The notes beneath the pieces are model-generated. The model saw only the letters and a program-made list of their open reading frames with translations. It had not been told where the DNA came from and did not search any database. Positions 1 to 8,663 of a stretch of 64,000 nucleotides of DNA are shown here, one piece after another (within the stretch, counting starts at the first letter, position 1; every line of letters starts with the position of its first letter). Source of the stretch: JAWQFO01 sp033436665 (GTDB lineage: Bacteria > Pseudomonadota > Alphaproteobacteria > Rhodobacterales > Rhodobacteraceae); NCBI RefSeq assembly GCF_033436665.1, contig NZ_JAWQFO010000007.1, forward strand, positions 124,001 through 188,000, read 5' to 3'. The position numbers and the translations under genes were made by a program.

Positions 1-468
1 GCAGGCGTGAAGATCAGCCTCGTCGTGCGCGGTATCTGCGGCCTGCGCCCGGGCGTGAAAGGGCTGAGCGACAACATCCGCGTCAAGTCCATCGTGGGGC
101 GGTTCCTCGAACACAGCCGGATCGTCTGTTTCGGCAACGGTCACGACCTGCCGCACAAGAAGGCGCGCGTGTTCATCTCGTCCGCGGACTGGATGGGACG
201 CAACCTGAACCGGCGCGTTGAGACGCTGGTCGAAATCGAGAACCCGACCGTCAAGGCGCAGATCGTCAGCCAGATCATGGCGGCGAACCTCGCTGACGTT
301 GCGCAAAGCTGGGTGATGGGCGCCGACGGCACCTTCACGCGGCCGCCGATCCCCGATGGCGCCTTCGCGTTCAACTGTCACCGCTTCTTCATGGAAAACC
401 CGTCGCTGTCCGGCCGTGGCTCCGCCGGTGCCTCGGACGTGCCCCACTTGACCCACACCGAGGACTGA
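1..468 (+). CDS. ppk1: Polyphosphate kinase, C-terminal part (5' end outside window)
   Basis: The gene enters the window already in frame and 155 residues remain before TGA. The residues match the C-terminal lobe of Ppk1, which reversibly makes long-chain polyphosphate from ATP. Visible landmarks are the segment RGICGLRPGVKGLSDNI and, further on, HDLPHKKARVFISSADWM and RNLNRRVETLVEIE, both typical of the PLD-like C-terminal domains. The last 25 residues are a variable polar tail. The exopolyphosphatase gene follows on the same strand after about 85 bases, so polyphosphate synthesis and breakdown are encoded together. The missing N-terminal domains and the catalytic histidine are expected upstream of base 1. 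Confidence 0.95.
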   Translation, partial: AGVKISLVVRGICGLRPGVKGLSDNIRVKSIVGRFLEHSRIVCFGNGHDLPHKKARVFISSADWMGRNLNRRVETLVEIENPTVKAQIVSQIMAANLADVAQSWVMGADGTFTRPPIPDGAFAFNCHRFFMENPSLSGRGSAGASDVPHLTHTED

Positions 469-553
469 AGCGCGCTGCCTGTCGCGGGCAGTTGACCGCT
501 TGATGCGATTGCAACAGGGTGAGCGCGGCCAGAGCAGAGCGAGGAGCCTTTGG

Positions 554-2119
554 ATGCAGATCGTCGATCCGTCGCAGGCAGAATCGGTGGACTTGTCGCA
601 TCCGGATGCGAATTTCTTTGGGAAACCCCTGTTCGAGGATCCGTCCGCGCGCGCGCTGTCGCGCGTTGGTGTCGTCGACGTCGGGTCGAACTCGGTGCGC
701 CTCGTGGTCTTCGACGGCGCCGCGCGCTCTCCGGCCTATTTCTACAACGAGAAGATCATGTGCGCCCTTGGCTCGGGCCTGTCCGAGACCGGACGGCTCA
801 ACCCGGCGGGCCGGACCCGCGCGCTCAACGCGTTGCGCCGGTTTCAGCGCCTCGCGCAGGGCATGGATCTTCCCGGCCTGTCGGTGGTCGCCACGGCAGC
901 GGTCCGCGATGCCGACGACGGGCCGGCCTTCTGCGAGGAGGTGCGCCGGGAAACCGGGCTGAAGCTGTGGGTGATCGACGGCCGAGAAGAGGCGCGGCTC
1001 TCGGCGCAGGGCGTTTTGCTGGGCTGGCCGGGATCCTACGGTCTTGTCTGCGACATCGGCGGCTCGTCGATGGAACTCGCCGAGATCAGCCAGGGCCGCG
1101 TCGGCCGGCGCGTGACCTCGCCGCTGGGCCCGCTGAAACTGCAGGACGTCAAGGGCGGCAAGAAAGGGCGCACCGCGCATATCAAGGAGGTCATGAACGG
1201 GTTGCAGGACGAGATGGGCGCCCAGCGTGACCGGCTTTTCCTCGTCGGCGGCTCCTGGCGCGCCATCGCCCGGATCGACATGCACCGCCGCGGCTACCCG
1301 CTGCATGTCCTGCACGAGTACCGGATGAGTGCGCGCTCGGTCGCGGCGACGGTCAAGTACATCGCCGAGGCGGACCTTGAAGACCTGCGCAGCGCCTGCC
1401 GGATCTCCTCGGCCCGGATGAGCCTCGTTCCACTGGCCACCGAGGTGCTGAGCCGGCTGGTCAAGACCTTCAAGCCCAAGGATATCGCGATCTCCAGCTA
1501 CGGCATCCGCGAGGGCATGCTGTACGAGCAGATGCCGCAACGCTTGCGCGACCGCGACCCGCTGATCGAATCCTGTCGCTTCGCCGAGGCCAAGGACGCC
1601 CGCATGCCCGGTTTCGGCAAGCAGCTCTACGGGTTCATCCACCCGATCTTCAAGTCCGCGCCGCTGGCCAAGAAGCGCCTCGTCAAGGCGGCCTGCCTGC
1701 TGCATGACGTCAGCTGGCGCGCGCATCCGGATTATCGTGCGGAGACCTGTTTCGACAACGCCACGCGGGCCAACCTCGGTGGTCTCAAGCACTCCGAGCG
1801 CGTCTATCTCGGACTGGCGCTGCTGCACCGATACACCAACAAGCGTGAAGGCACGCGGTTCGAGGATCTGCTCGGCCTGCTCGACGAGAAGGAGCAGAAG
1901 GAGGCCGAGGTCCTCGGCAAGGCGATGCGGTTCGGCGCGATGCTCTGGATGACGCAAGGCGCGCAGCGCGGCACCATGCGCTGGTTCCCGAAGAAAAAGC
2001 TGCTGGAACTGCGCCTGACCCCGGACATGGTTCCGCTGTATGGCGAGGTTGCCGAGGCACGGTTCATGTCGCTGGCCGGCTCGCTCGGCGCCGAGGTCGA
2101 CGTGAAGGCCGCGCGCTAA
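554..2119 (+). CDS. ppx: Ppx/GppA family exopolyphosphatase
   Basis: A 521-residue protein of the actin-like ASKHA phosphatase superfamily that removes terminal phosphate from polyphosphate or from pppGpp. The first phosphate-binding loop, VGVVDVGSNSVRLVVFDG, lies near residues 38-55. The second, VCDIGGSSMELAEI, lies near residue 165. An HD-like helical C-terminal part with LKHSERVYLGLALLHRY follows. I chose the ATG at 554 because GAGGAG sits 7 bases before it. An in-frame ATG at 500 would add 18 residues but has no clear ribosome site. Its partner ppk1 is immediately upstream. The stop overlaps the stop of the convergent gene at 2116 by four bases. Confidence 0.92.
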   Translation: MQIVDPSQAESVDLSHPDANFFGKPLFEDPSARALSRVGVVDVGSNSVRLVVFDGAARSPAYFYNEKIMCALGSGLSETGRLNPAGRTRALNALRRFQRLAQGMDLPGLSVVATAAVRDADDGPAFCEEVRRETGLKLWVIDGREEARLSAQGVLLGWPGSYGLVCDIGGSSMELAEISQGRVGRRVTSPLGPLKLQDVKGGKKGRTAHIKEVMNGLQDEMGAQRDRLFLVGGSWRAIARIDMHRRGYPLHVLHEYRMSARSVAATVKYIAEADLEDLRSACRISSARMSLVPLATEVLSRLVKTFKPKDIAISSYGIREGMLYEQMPQRLRDRDPLIESCRFAEAKDARMPGFGKQLYGFIHPIFKSAPLAKKRLVKAACLLHDVSWRAHPDYRAETCFDNATRANLGGLKHSERVYLGLALLHRYTNKREGTRFEDLLGLLDEKEQKEAEVLGKAMRFGAMLWMTQGAQRGTMRWFPKKKLLELRLTPDMVPLYGEVAEARFMSLAGSLGAEVDVKAAR

Positions 2120-2487
2120 AGCTCGATCGAAGGTTTCTCCAGCGGGTCCTCGACCGGATCGTCGTCCGGCGCCGCTTCGGGTCGGTTTTCCGGGTCCAAA
2201 GGTGTCTTGCGGCGGATGATGATGTCACCGTTCGGCAGCATCTCGGGCTTTTCGTACTCGGCCCAGTTCTCGACCCGAGTCATCAGCTCCTGCAGCGCCG
2301 GACCCATCTCTTCGGCAAACTGCCGCATGCCTTCCAGCGCCGGTCCCATCTCGTCGATCAGGCCCTCGAGAAAGAGATCCGCGCCGCGTTCCATCAGCGA
2401 CGGCCCCTCTTCCGGGTCAGCATCCTGAGCAATGGCCGCCGCGCCGACGCCGGTCGCAAGAACAATGGAGAGGATCACGGTACGCAT
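2116..2487 (-). CDS. Small exported protein of unknown function
   Basis: A 123-residue protein that I recognise only as a type common in Rhodobacterales. Residues 1-20 (MRTVILSIVLATGVGAAAIA then QDA) form a signal peptide, so it should be periplasmic. The middle is amphipathic and repetitive: EMGPALEGMRQFAEEMGPALQ contains two EMGPAL units 15 residues apart, probably one long helix. The tail from about residue 95 is rich in Asp, Glu and Pro and looks disordered. There is no catalytic motif. It converges on ppx with a four-base 3' overlap. No strong ribosome site precedes the ATG. Related proteins are sometimes named ATPases in databases, but nothing seen here supports that. Confidence 0.75.
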   Translation of the reverse strand: MRTVILSIVLATGVGAAAIAQDADPEEGPSLMERGADLFLEGLIDEMGPALEGMRQFAEEMGPALQELMTRVENWAEYEKPEMLPNGDIIIRRKTPLDPENRPEAAPDDDPVEDPLEKPSIEL

Positions 2488-2523
2488 GGGTCGAATATAA
2501 GCCCTTCGTCGGGAAATTCGAGA

Positions 2524-3531
2524 TCAGATCTCGATATCGAGCGTGACCGGGAAGTGGTCCGAGGCGGTCAGCAGGGCATCGCGCAGATCGGCGTCTTCCC
2601 AGCAATCCGGATCGTCGAACGGGTGCCAGATTCGCCACCGCGGCCCGTGCGTGAGAAAATCCTGGCTGACCATCACGTAATCGAGAAGTGCCTGAAGGTA
2701 GCGCTGCTCCGGCTCGACCCAGAACCGTGCCGAGGTCGGCGCGGCCCCGATGCGCCGGCTCAGCGCCAGACGGGCATGCGGGTCGAACAGATGCGGCTCG
2801 TTCTCGCCGCCCATGACGATCTCGACCGAGGAGCGCCCGAAAAGGTTCTCGTACTCGTCGAGCCCCGGGCCGTCGTTGAGATCGCCCAGCACGATCAGCG
2901 GCGTCCCTGCCTCGAGGTGCCGCTCGATGCGCGCCCGCAGCCAGACCGCCTGCGCCAGCTGCTTGCGACGGTTGGCGATGGCAAGCTGCATCACCTGGTC
3001 GGGATTGCGCGCGCCGTGCGGCGCCTTGGATTTCAGATGCGCGCCGATCACGTTGAAGGCAAAGCCGCCGGAGGTTTCTACCGACAGTTCCAGCGGCGGC
3101 TTGGAAAACACCACCTCGTCTTCGGTCGCATCGATGTCGAGGTCGATACGGAAGACACCGTCGAAACGTGGCAGGTCGACGTGACCGGGTTCGGGAGCAT
3201 GGCGCGGCAACAGCCGGTCGGGATCGAACAGGAACGCGATTTCCTGCTGGGTGTCGTTGGTGAAACCGGTCACGCATTCGCGCGCCCGCAGGTCGAAAGT
3301 CGCGGCAAAGTTCTCCAGCGCCATCCCGGTGCTGCGGTTGTGCAGCGCATCCGGAGCCTCGACCACAAGGACACCGTCCGCATCCAGCGCGCGGAACACG
3401 CGCCCCAGCGCGGCGGTCTGCGCGCGGCGGGTCACCTCGTGACGCCCGGACCAGCCGTCATCGTCGAAAAGCCGCCCGTTCCGGTCGAACAGTGCGTTGA
3501 ACCACTCGACGTTGTAGGTGGCGATGCGCAT
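2524..3531 (-). CDS. Endonuclease/exonuclease/phosphatase family hydrolase
   Basis: A 335-residue protein with the metal-dependent EEP fold shared by DNase I, exonuclease III and inositol phosphatases. The N-terminal ATYNVEWFN supplies the metal-binding Asn, VLVVEAPD the acidic residue, IGAHLKSKAP the central His, LGDLNDGPG the D-x-N pair, and SDHFPVT near the C-terminus the catalytic Asp-His. There is no signal peptide, so it is probably cytoplasmic. The substrate cannot be read from the sequence. Its ATG overlaps the stop of the upstream co-chaperone gene as TGATG, so the two are translationally coupled. Confidence 0.85.
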   Translation of the reverse strand: MRIATYNVEWFNALFDRNGRLFDDDGWSGRHEVTRRAQTAALGRVFRALDADGVLVVEAPDALHNRSTGMALENFAATFDLRARECVTGFTNDTQQEIAFLFDPDRLLPRHAPEPGHVDLPRFDGVFRIDLDIDATEDEVVFSKPPLELSVETSGGFAFNVIGAHLKSKAPHGARNPDQVMQLAIANRRKQLAQAVWLRARIERHLEAGTPLIVLGDLNDGPGLDEYENLFGRSSVEIVMGGENEPHLFDPHARLALSRRIGAAPTSARFWVEPEQRYLQALLDYVMVSQDFLTHGPRWRIWHPFDDPDCWEDADLRDALLTASDHFPVTLDIEI

Positions 3532-4211
3532 CAGGCTGCTTTGCCGGAGATCGCCTCCCAGGCGATGTTGATGTCGGCCATCCGTTTCTGCGCTAGCCGC
3601 AATGCCTCTTCCGGCACGCCGCGGGCCATCATTGCGTCGGGATGGTTCTCGCGCACCAGCTTGCGCCAGGCCTTGCGGATCTCTGTCAAAGGCGCGTCCG
3701 GATCGACGCCCAGGACCGCATAGGGATCCTTGGGCGCGTCGGGTGCAAAGCGCATCCGCATCCGGCTGAACTCGCGCGGCGGCACCGCGAAGATCTCGGC
3801 GACGCGTTCAAGAAACGCGTCCTCGTTGGGATGATAGAACCCGTCCGCCGCCGCGATGTGAAACAGCCCCTCCAGCAGGTCATGCAGGGTCTGCGGCTGG
3901 CCGTCGAACATCGCTCCGATCCGTCCGGCGTAGGTCTCGAACCCCGCAACGTCCTGCCGGGCGAGGTTGAAGACCCGCGCCGCCTGCTCTTCGGCCTCGT
4001 CGGGGATATGGAACACCTGCCGGAAGGCGCGCACCTCGTCGCGGGTGACCTGCCCGTCGGCCTTGGCCATCTTCGCGCCCAGCGCAATCACGGCAATCGT
4101 GAAGGCAATGGACCGTTCGGGCGGCGTGCGCAGCTTGTCGAACACCGTCGACAGGCTTTCGCCCGTTGCGAGCGCCGCGAGAGCGTCGGAGATGCGGGAC
4201 CAGATCGACAT
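3531..4211 (-). CDS. djlA: DjlA/DjiA-like co-chaperone (TerB-like plus C-terminal J domain)
   Basis: A 226-residue protein. Residues about 30-145 are a TerB-like helical domain (AKMAKADGQVTRDEVRAFRQ). Residues about 160-226 are a J domain with the diagnostic HPD in VRENHPDAMMA. A C-terminal J domain behind TerB is the DjlA architecture, and the J domain would stimulate DnaK ATPase. Unlike classical DjlA there is no N-terminal membrane span, so this form looks soluble; that is typical of alphaproteobacterial members. It is the first gene of a two-gene unit with the EEP hydrolase through a TGATG overlap. Confidence 0.85.
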   Translation of the reverse strand: MSIWSRISDALAALATGESLSTVFDKLRTPPERSIAFTIAVIALGAKMAKADGQVTRDEVRAFRQVFHIPDEAEEQAARVFNLARQDVAGFETYAGRIGAMFDGQPQTLHDLLEGLFHIAAADGFYHPNEDAFLERVAEIFAVPPREFSRMRMRFAPDAPKDPYAVLGVDPDAPLTEIRKAWRKLVRENHPDAMMARGVPEEALRLAQKRMADINIAWEAISGKAA

Positions 4212-4262
4212 GGCGCGATCATACCCGCTGCACCGCAGCGTGTCAGGCGGCGAATGGTTGCA

Positions 4263-4739
4263 TCAGAGGATTTTCTGCATCAGCACGAGATCGAGCCATT
4301 GGCCATGCTTGTACCCGACTTCGGGCAGGCGCCCCGTTTCGGCATATCCCATGCTGGCGTGAAACGCCTGAGCCGGGGCGTTCTGGCCGCTGATCGCAGC
4401 GACCATGACGTGATGGCCAGCCTGCCGCGCTGCCCCTTCGGCCTTGTTCAACAGCGCGCGTCCGATGCCTCTGCCTTGCGCCGCCTCGCTCAGCATGATC
4501 GACAGTTCCACGCTGTGGGCATAGCCGGGGCCCGGGCGGAAACGGCCGAAGGTGACGAAGCCTGCAAACCGGGCTTCGGCCTCGGCCACGAAAAACCCGT
4601 CCTTGCGCTCGGCGATCAGCGCGGCGATGCCGCGCTCGGTCTTCTCGATTGTCGTGAAGGTGGACAGCGTGTCGCGGATCATCACGTTCCAAAGGTCGCA
4701 GATGTCGCGGGCGTCGCTTGACCGGGCGGGCCGGATCAC
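4263..4739 (-). CDS. GNAT family N-acetyltransferase (phosphinothricin acetyltransferase-like)
   Basis: A 158-residue single-domain GNAT enzyme that transfers acetyl from acetyl-CoA to an amine. The acetyl-CoA pyrophosphate loop is seen as AAQGRGIGRALL near residues 87-98. The N-terminal IRPARSSDARDICDLWN and the C-terminal GYKHGQWLDLVLMQKIL resemble the Pat/MnaT branch, whose members act on phosphinothricin, methionine sulfone or sulfoximine. The substrate here is inferred only from that resemblance. The start is GTG at 4739, which overlaps the TGA of the upstream VOC gene as GTGA, so the two are co-translated. Confidence 0.85.
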   Translation of the reverse strand: MIRPARSSDARDICDLWNVMIRDTLSTFTTIEKTERGIAALIAERKDGFFVAEAEARFAGFVTFGRFRPGPGYAHSVELSIMLSEAAQGRGIGRALLNKAEGAARQAGHHVMVAAISGQNAPAQAFHASMGYAETGRLPEVGYKHGQWLDLVLMQKIL

Positions 4740-5350
4740 GCCTCAAGCTCCCGCGGACCGCGCGGCGTCTCGAAGGCCGCGTGCAGACCTGCGGAACCGG
4801 TCTCGTATGCCACCCGGTCATCGCCGAGCGCAGGCGCGACAAGGGCTTTCAGCTTCTCGGCCTCAGGATGGCGGACCGTCAGCCGTGTCAGGCGGATGCC
4901 GCTTGGCACGAGGCGTTTGGCGGGATGCACCGGCGTCTGCCATTCGATCAGCGCCGGGGCGCAGTTGTCGAACGGCAGGATGCCGTCGTCCGGCACCGCC
5001 ATGCGCCAGCGCAACGTGTCGCGCTGCAGGTCGACGGGCCTCCCGAAGCCCAGCGGCAGGCGCCGCAACTCGGTGTCGAGATCCTCGCAGCGGCAGATCC
5101 AGTTGGTCAGCCGCGGCGGCCCCGAAAAGCGGTCGAGATCGAACCAGCGCGGGCGGTCCGGTTGCGGCGCCTCCGGGTTGATCGCGATGGCCTCCAGATA
5201 GAGCCCGTCCGCGAGCCCCAGAACCCGGTTGTGGGTGTGAAAGACGTCATGCGCGCCGCCCGTCTGCAGGCGTACGCCGAGCGCGTCCTCGACCCAGGCG
5301 GCCGCTTCTTCCAGATCTGTTCCGGAAATGGCAATATGGTCGAATTGCAC
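4736..5350 (-). CDS. VOC superfamily protein, glyoxalase-like
   Basis: A 204-residue protein of the vicinal oxygen chelate fold. The N-terminus FDHIAISGTDLEEAAAWVEDALGV is the usual first beta-alpha-beta unit, and FHTHNRVLGLADGLYLEAIAINP is a typical second strand region with metal-ligand candidates His2 and Glu. The length and shape resemble the Glyoxalase_3-type proteins rather than methylmalonyl-CoA epimerase, although the mutase gene is next door. I therefore do not call it the epimerase. It is transcribed ahead of the GNAT gene with a GTGA overlap, and 110 bases separate it from mcm. Confidence 0.8.
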   Translation of the reverse strand: MQFDHIAISGTDLEEAAAWVEDALGVRLQTGGAHDVFHTHNRVLGLADGLYLEAIAINPEAPQPDRPRWFDLDRFSGPPRLTNWICRCEDLDTELRRLPLGFGRPVDLQRDTLRWRMAVPDDGILPFDNCAPALIEWQTPVHPAKRLVPSGIRLTRLTVRHPEAEKLKALVAPALGDDRVAYETGSAGLHAAFETPRGPRELEA

Positions 5351-5460
5351 GGCAGTTTCCTTCGCTCACAAGGGGTGACGCGCACCGGACGTGCCGCGAG
5401 AATGCCCCCGCTTCGGGGCGGTTACCAGAGCCGATCTGGCCTGCGGGACAAGCAGCGGCC

Positions 5461-7593
5461 TCAGCGACGCGCGGCGCGGATCAGGTCGAGGATGTCCTGC
5501 GCGGCATTGGGGATGTTGGTGCCCGGACCGAAGATCGCCTTGACGCCGGCATCCCGGAGATACTGGTAGTCCTGCTGCGGGATCACCCCGCCGCAGATAA
5601 CCAGCACATCCTCGGCCCCGGCGTCTTTGAGCGCCTTGACGAGCTGTGGCGCCAGCGTCTTGTGACCCGCCGCCTGGCTCGAGATCCCGACCACATGCAC
5701 ATCGTTGTCAACCGCATCCTGTGCCGCTTCCGCAGGCGTTTGGAACAGCGGACCGACGTCGACGTCAAAGCCGATGTCGGCAAAGGCGGTGGCAATCACC
5801 TTGGCGCCGCGGTCATGACCGTCCTGGCCCATCTTCACCACCAGCATCCGCGGACGCCGGCCCTCTTCCTCGGCGAAGTCCTCAACCGACTTCTGGATCG
5901 CCGCGAACCCCTCGTCGCCCTCGTAGGCCGCGCCATAGACGCCCGACAGCGTCTTGACCTCGGCGCGATGCCGCCCGAACGCCTTTTCCATCGCCATGCT
6001 GATCTCTCCCACCGTTGCGCGCGCCCGCGCCGCCTCGACCGCGGCGTCGAGCAGGTTGCCGCCCTCGGCCGCCCGGCGACCGAGCTCGTCGAGCGCCGCC
6101 GTGCAGGCCGCGTCGTCGCGCTCGGCGCGCACCCGCTCAAGCCGCGCGATCTGGCTCTTGCGTACGGCGGCGTTGTCGATGTCGAGGATGTCGATCGCAT
6201 CCTCCTTGTCGCGGCGGTACTTGTTGACGCCCACGATCACTTCCGTCCCGCGGTCGATGTTGGCCTGCCGCTGCGCCGCGGCCTCCTCGATCCGGAGCTT
6301 GGGCATGCCGGACGCCACCGCCTTGGTCATGCCGCCCATCTCCTCGACCTCCTCGATCAGCGCCCAGGCCTTGTCGGCCAGTTCCGCCGTCAGCGCCTCG
6401 ACGTAGTAGGAGCCCGCCAGCGGATCGACGACCCGCGTCACGCCGGTTTCCTCCTGCAGGATCAGCTGCGTGTTGCGCGCGATGCGGCTGGAGAAGGCCG
6501 TGGGCAGCGCGATCGCCTCGTCAAGCGCGTTGGTGTGCAGCGACTGGGTGCCGCCCAGAACCGCGCTCATCGCCTCGTAGGCGGTTCGGATCACGTTGTT
6601 GTAGGGGTCCTGTTCCTGCAGGGAGACGCCCGATGTCTGGCAATGCGTGCGCAACATCGACGACTTGGGGTTCTTCGGCTCGAACTCGGACATGATCCGG
6701 CTCCAGAGCAGGCGCGCGGCGCGCAGCTTGGCGGCTTCCATGAAGAAGTTCATGCCGATGGCAAAGAAAAACGACAACCGCCCGGCGAACCGGTCCACGT
6801 CCATGCCGCGCGCGATGGCGGCGCGCACGTACTCGCGCCCGTCGGCCAGGGTGAAGGCGAGTTCCTGCACCAGGTTCGCCCCGGCCTCCTGCATGTGGTA
6901 GCCGGAGATCGAGATCGAGTTGAACCGCGGCATGTTTTCGGAGGTGTACTCGATGATGTCCGCCACGATCCGCATCGAGGGTTCGGGCGGATAGACATAG
7001 GTGTTGCGGACCATGAACTCCTTGAGAATGTCGTTCTGGATGGTGCCCGACAGCACCGACCGGTCATGTCCCTGCTCTTCGCCCGCGACGATGAAATTCG
7101 CCAGAATCGGAATCACCGCCCCGTTCATCGTCATCGAGACCGAGACCTGGTCGAGCGGGATTCCGTCGAAAAGGATCTTCATGTCCTCGACCGAATCGAT
7201 TGCGACGCCCGCCTTGCCGACGTCGCCCTCGACGCGTTCGTGATCGCTGTCATAGCCGCGATGGGTGGCGAGATCGAAGGCGACCGAGACGCCCTGCTGA
7301 CCGTTGGCCAGCGCCTGCCGGTAAAAGGCATTGCTTTCCTCGGCGGTGGAGAACCCGGCGTATTGCCGGATCGTCCAGGGTCGGCCGGTATACATCGTCG
7401 CGCGCACGCCGCGGGTGAACGGCGCCTCGCCCGGCACGGAACCGAGGTGGTCCAACCCCTCGATGTCGCCTTCGTCGTACATCGGCTGCACCGCGATGCC
7501 TTCGAGCGTGTGCCAGGTCAGCGACTCGAGCGGTTTGCCGCGCAGCTCCGCCTCAGCCAGATCGCGCCAAGTATCCTTTTTCGGGCTCATCAT
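5461..7593 (-). CDS. scpA: Methylmalonyl-CoA mutase
   Basis: A 710-residue single-chain adenosylcobalamin enzyme that converts (R)-methylmalonyl-CoA to succinyl-CoA. Residues about 1-560 form the substrate TIM barrel: RATMYTGRPWTIRQYAGF lines the CoA channel and contains the active-site Tyr. Residues about 575-705 are the B12-binding domain with the D-x-H-x-x-G motif DGHDRG, cobalt-ligand candidate His593, and the downstream GISSQAAGHKTL and ICGGVIPQQDY. It completes the propionyl-CoA route with pccA and pccB nearby. Two ATG codons sit in tandem behind AAAGGACAGG, so I used the first. The start lies inside the 3' end of the sulfotransferase-like gene, a 41-base same-strand overlap. No B12 riboswitch is visible. 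Confidence 0.97.
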   Translation of the reverse strand: MMSPKKDTWRDLAEAELRGKPLESLTWHTLEGIAVQPMYDEGDIEGLDHLGSVPGEAPFTRGVRATMYTGRPWTIRQYAGFSTAEESNAFYRQALANGQQGVSVAFDLATHRGYDSDHERVEGDVGKAGVAIDSVEDMKILFDGIPLDQVSVSMTMNGAVIPILANFIVAGEEQGHDRSVLSGTIQNDILKEFMVRNTYVYPPEPSMRIVADIIEYTSENMPRFNSISISGYHMQEAGANLVQELAFTLADGREYVRAAIARGMDVDRFAGRLSFFFAIGMNFFMEAAKLRAARLLWSRIMSEFEPKNPKSSMLRTHCQTSGVSLQEQDPYNNVIRTAYEAMSAVLGGTQSLHTNALDEAIALPTAFSSRIARNTQLILQEETGVTRVVDPLAGSYYVEALTAELADKAWALIEEVEEMGGMTKAVASGMPKLRIEEAAAQRQANIDRGTEVIVGVNKYRRDKEDAIDILDIDNAAVRKSQIARLERVRAERDDAACTAALDELGRRAAEGGNLLDAAVEAARARATVGEISMAMEKAFGRHRAEVKTLSGVYGAAYEGDEGFAAIQKSVEDFAEEEGRRPRMLVVKMGQDGHDRGAKVIATAFADIGFDVDVGPLFQTPAEAAQDAVDNDVHVVGISSQAAGHKTLAPQLVKALKDAGAEDVLVICGGVIPQQDYQYLRDAGVKAIFGPGTNIPNAAQDILDLIRAARR

Positions 7594-8497
7594 CCTGTCC
7601 TTTCACATCCGCGCGCGGCGGCGTGTCTGTCCCTGCGTCCGACCGCGCAAGATCCTCCGTCAATACCGCGAGGCCCTCGGCCCCGGACCGCAGCCAGGAC
7701 ATATCTTCTGCGTAGCGCCGTCTCAGGTCCGACCTCAGTGAAGCCGGCACTGTCACCCGGCCATCGCCGGCCTCGACAAGCCCCGCGTCCCTCAAGGCCG
7801 AACCGCCAGAGACCTCGCCCAGCTCGGCCGCTGTCGGTGCGCGATTCAGCCAGATGTCCGAGCCTTCGCCCGGCATGTCCAAACCCGTCGCGTGTTGCAG
7901 CAGCGCCTGCGGCCGACCGGCCACGCGCTCGAAGGGCATCACGAGGATCCGCACGCCCGGCGCCGCGCATGCCAGATCGGTCACGACATCGCGCCAGCCG
8001 CGCCGACGGGCCGCGATTTGGCGCAACCGGAATGCACTCGGCGGCGCCATGCCCTGCATCACGACCCGGCCCGCGGCCGATGCCCAGTAAAGCTCGAGGC
8101 TTCTGACGCACAGCAGGATCGTCGACAGCCTGCCGTCGAAAGCCCGTGCCAGCCGCGCCATGCGCTCGCCCGCGGCGGGATAGAGCGACCGGGCGCGGAA
8201 ATTGCTGCGCAGCGAACCGAGCATCGCCGCATCGCTGATCACCAGCGTGCGGATGCCACGACGCTCCGCCTCCGCCAGATGCAGCCTGATCCGCCCCTCG
8301 GCCCTGCGCCGGGGATCGCGGCACAGCCCCCTCCAGCCCGGCTTCTGGTCCAGTCGGGCAAACAGCCCGGCCCGCCGCCGTTCGGGGCCCCAGAAACCGA
8401 CTCCCATCTCCGCCAGCGCGCCTGCATTGGTGCGCATGTAGTCCTGTAAGGTCGCGGTGCCCGTGCGATGCGCCCCGACGTGAAGGATGACTTTCAT
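7553..8497 (-). CDS. Sulfotransferase-like protein, function uncertain
   Basis: A 314-residue protein. The N-terminus KVILHVGAHRTGTATLQDYM resembles the 5'-phosphosulfate loop of PAPS-dependent sulfotransferases (G-x-H-R-T-G-T-T-x-L-Q). Further on, RILVMPFERVAGRPQALLQ and HATGLDMPGEGSDIWLNRAPT resemble the downstream acceptor-domain segments of roseobacter sulfotransferase-family proteins. The family assignment comes from the N-terminal loop and is moderate. The acceptor is unknown. It ends within the start of scpA with a 41-base overlap, so it may be co-transcribed with the mutase. Functional linkage to propionate metabolism is not implied. Confidence 0.65.
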   Translation of the reverse strand: MKVILHVGAHRTGTATLQDYMRTNAGALAEMGVGFWGPERRRAGLFARLDQKPGWRGLCRDPRRRAEGRIRLHLAEAERRGIRTLVISDAAMLGSLRSNFRARSLYPAAGERMARLARAFDGRLSTILLCVRSLELYWASAAGRVVMQGMAPPSAFRLRQIAARRRGWRDVVTDLACAAPGVRILVMPFERVAGRPQALLQHATGLDMPGEGSDIWLNRAPTAAELGEVSGGSALRDAGLVEAGDGRVTVPASLRSDLRRRYAEDMSWLRSGAEGLAVLTEDLARSDAGTDTPPRADVKGQDDEPEKGYLARSG

Positions 8498-8663
8498 GGC
8501 CCGCCCCGCCCGGCAAAGTATGGCCGCCCCGATCGGCCGTTTCGTCCGGGGATCGGGGCATCATCTCACGCGATCCATTGCCGCGGCGCTAAAGATAAAA
8601 TTGCACGTGAGCGGCATCGCATATCGCGGGCCAGAGGCTATATTGAAAGCGACAGGAGACCCG

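Noticed and set aside
4736..5350. Methylmalonyl-CoA epimerase as the identity of the VOC gene next to the mutase
   Set aside because: Size and N-terminal pattern fit another VOC branch; proximity alone is not enough.
5662..8106. An 814-codon plus-strand frame opposite the mutase and sulfotransferase genes
   Set aside because: It mirrors the codon pattern of scpA and is rich in Arg, His and Leu, as antisense shadows are.
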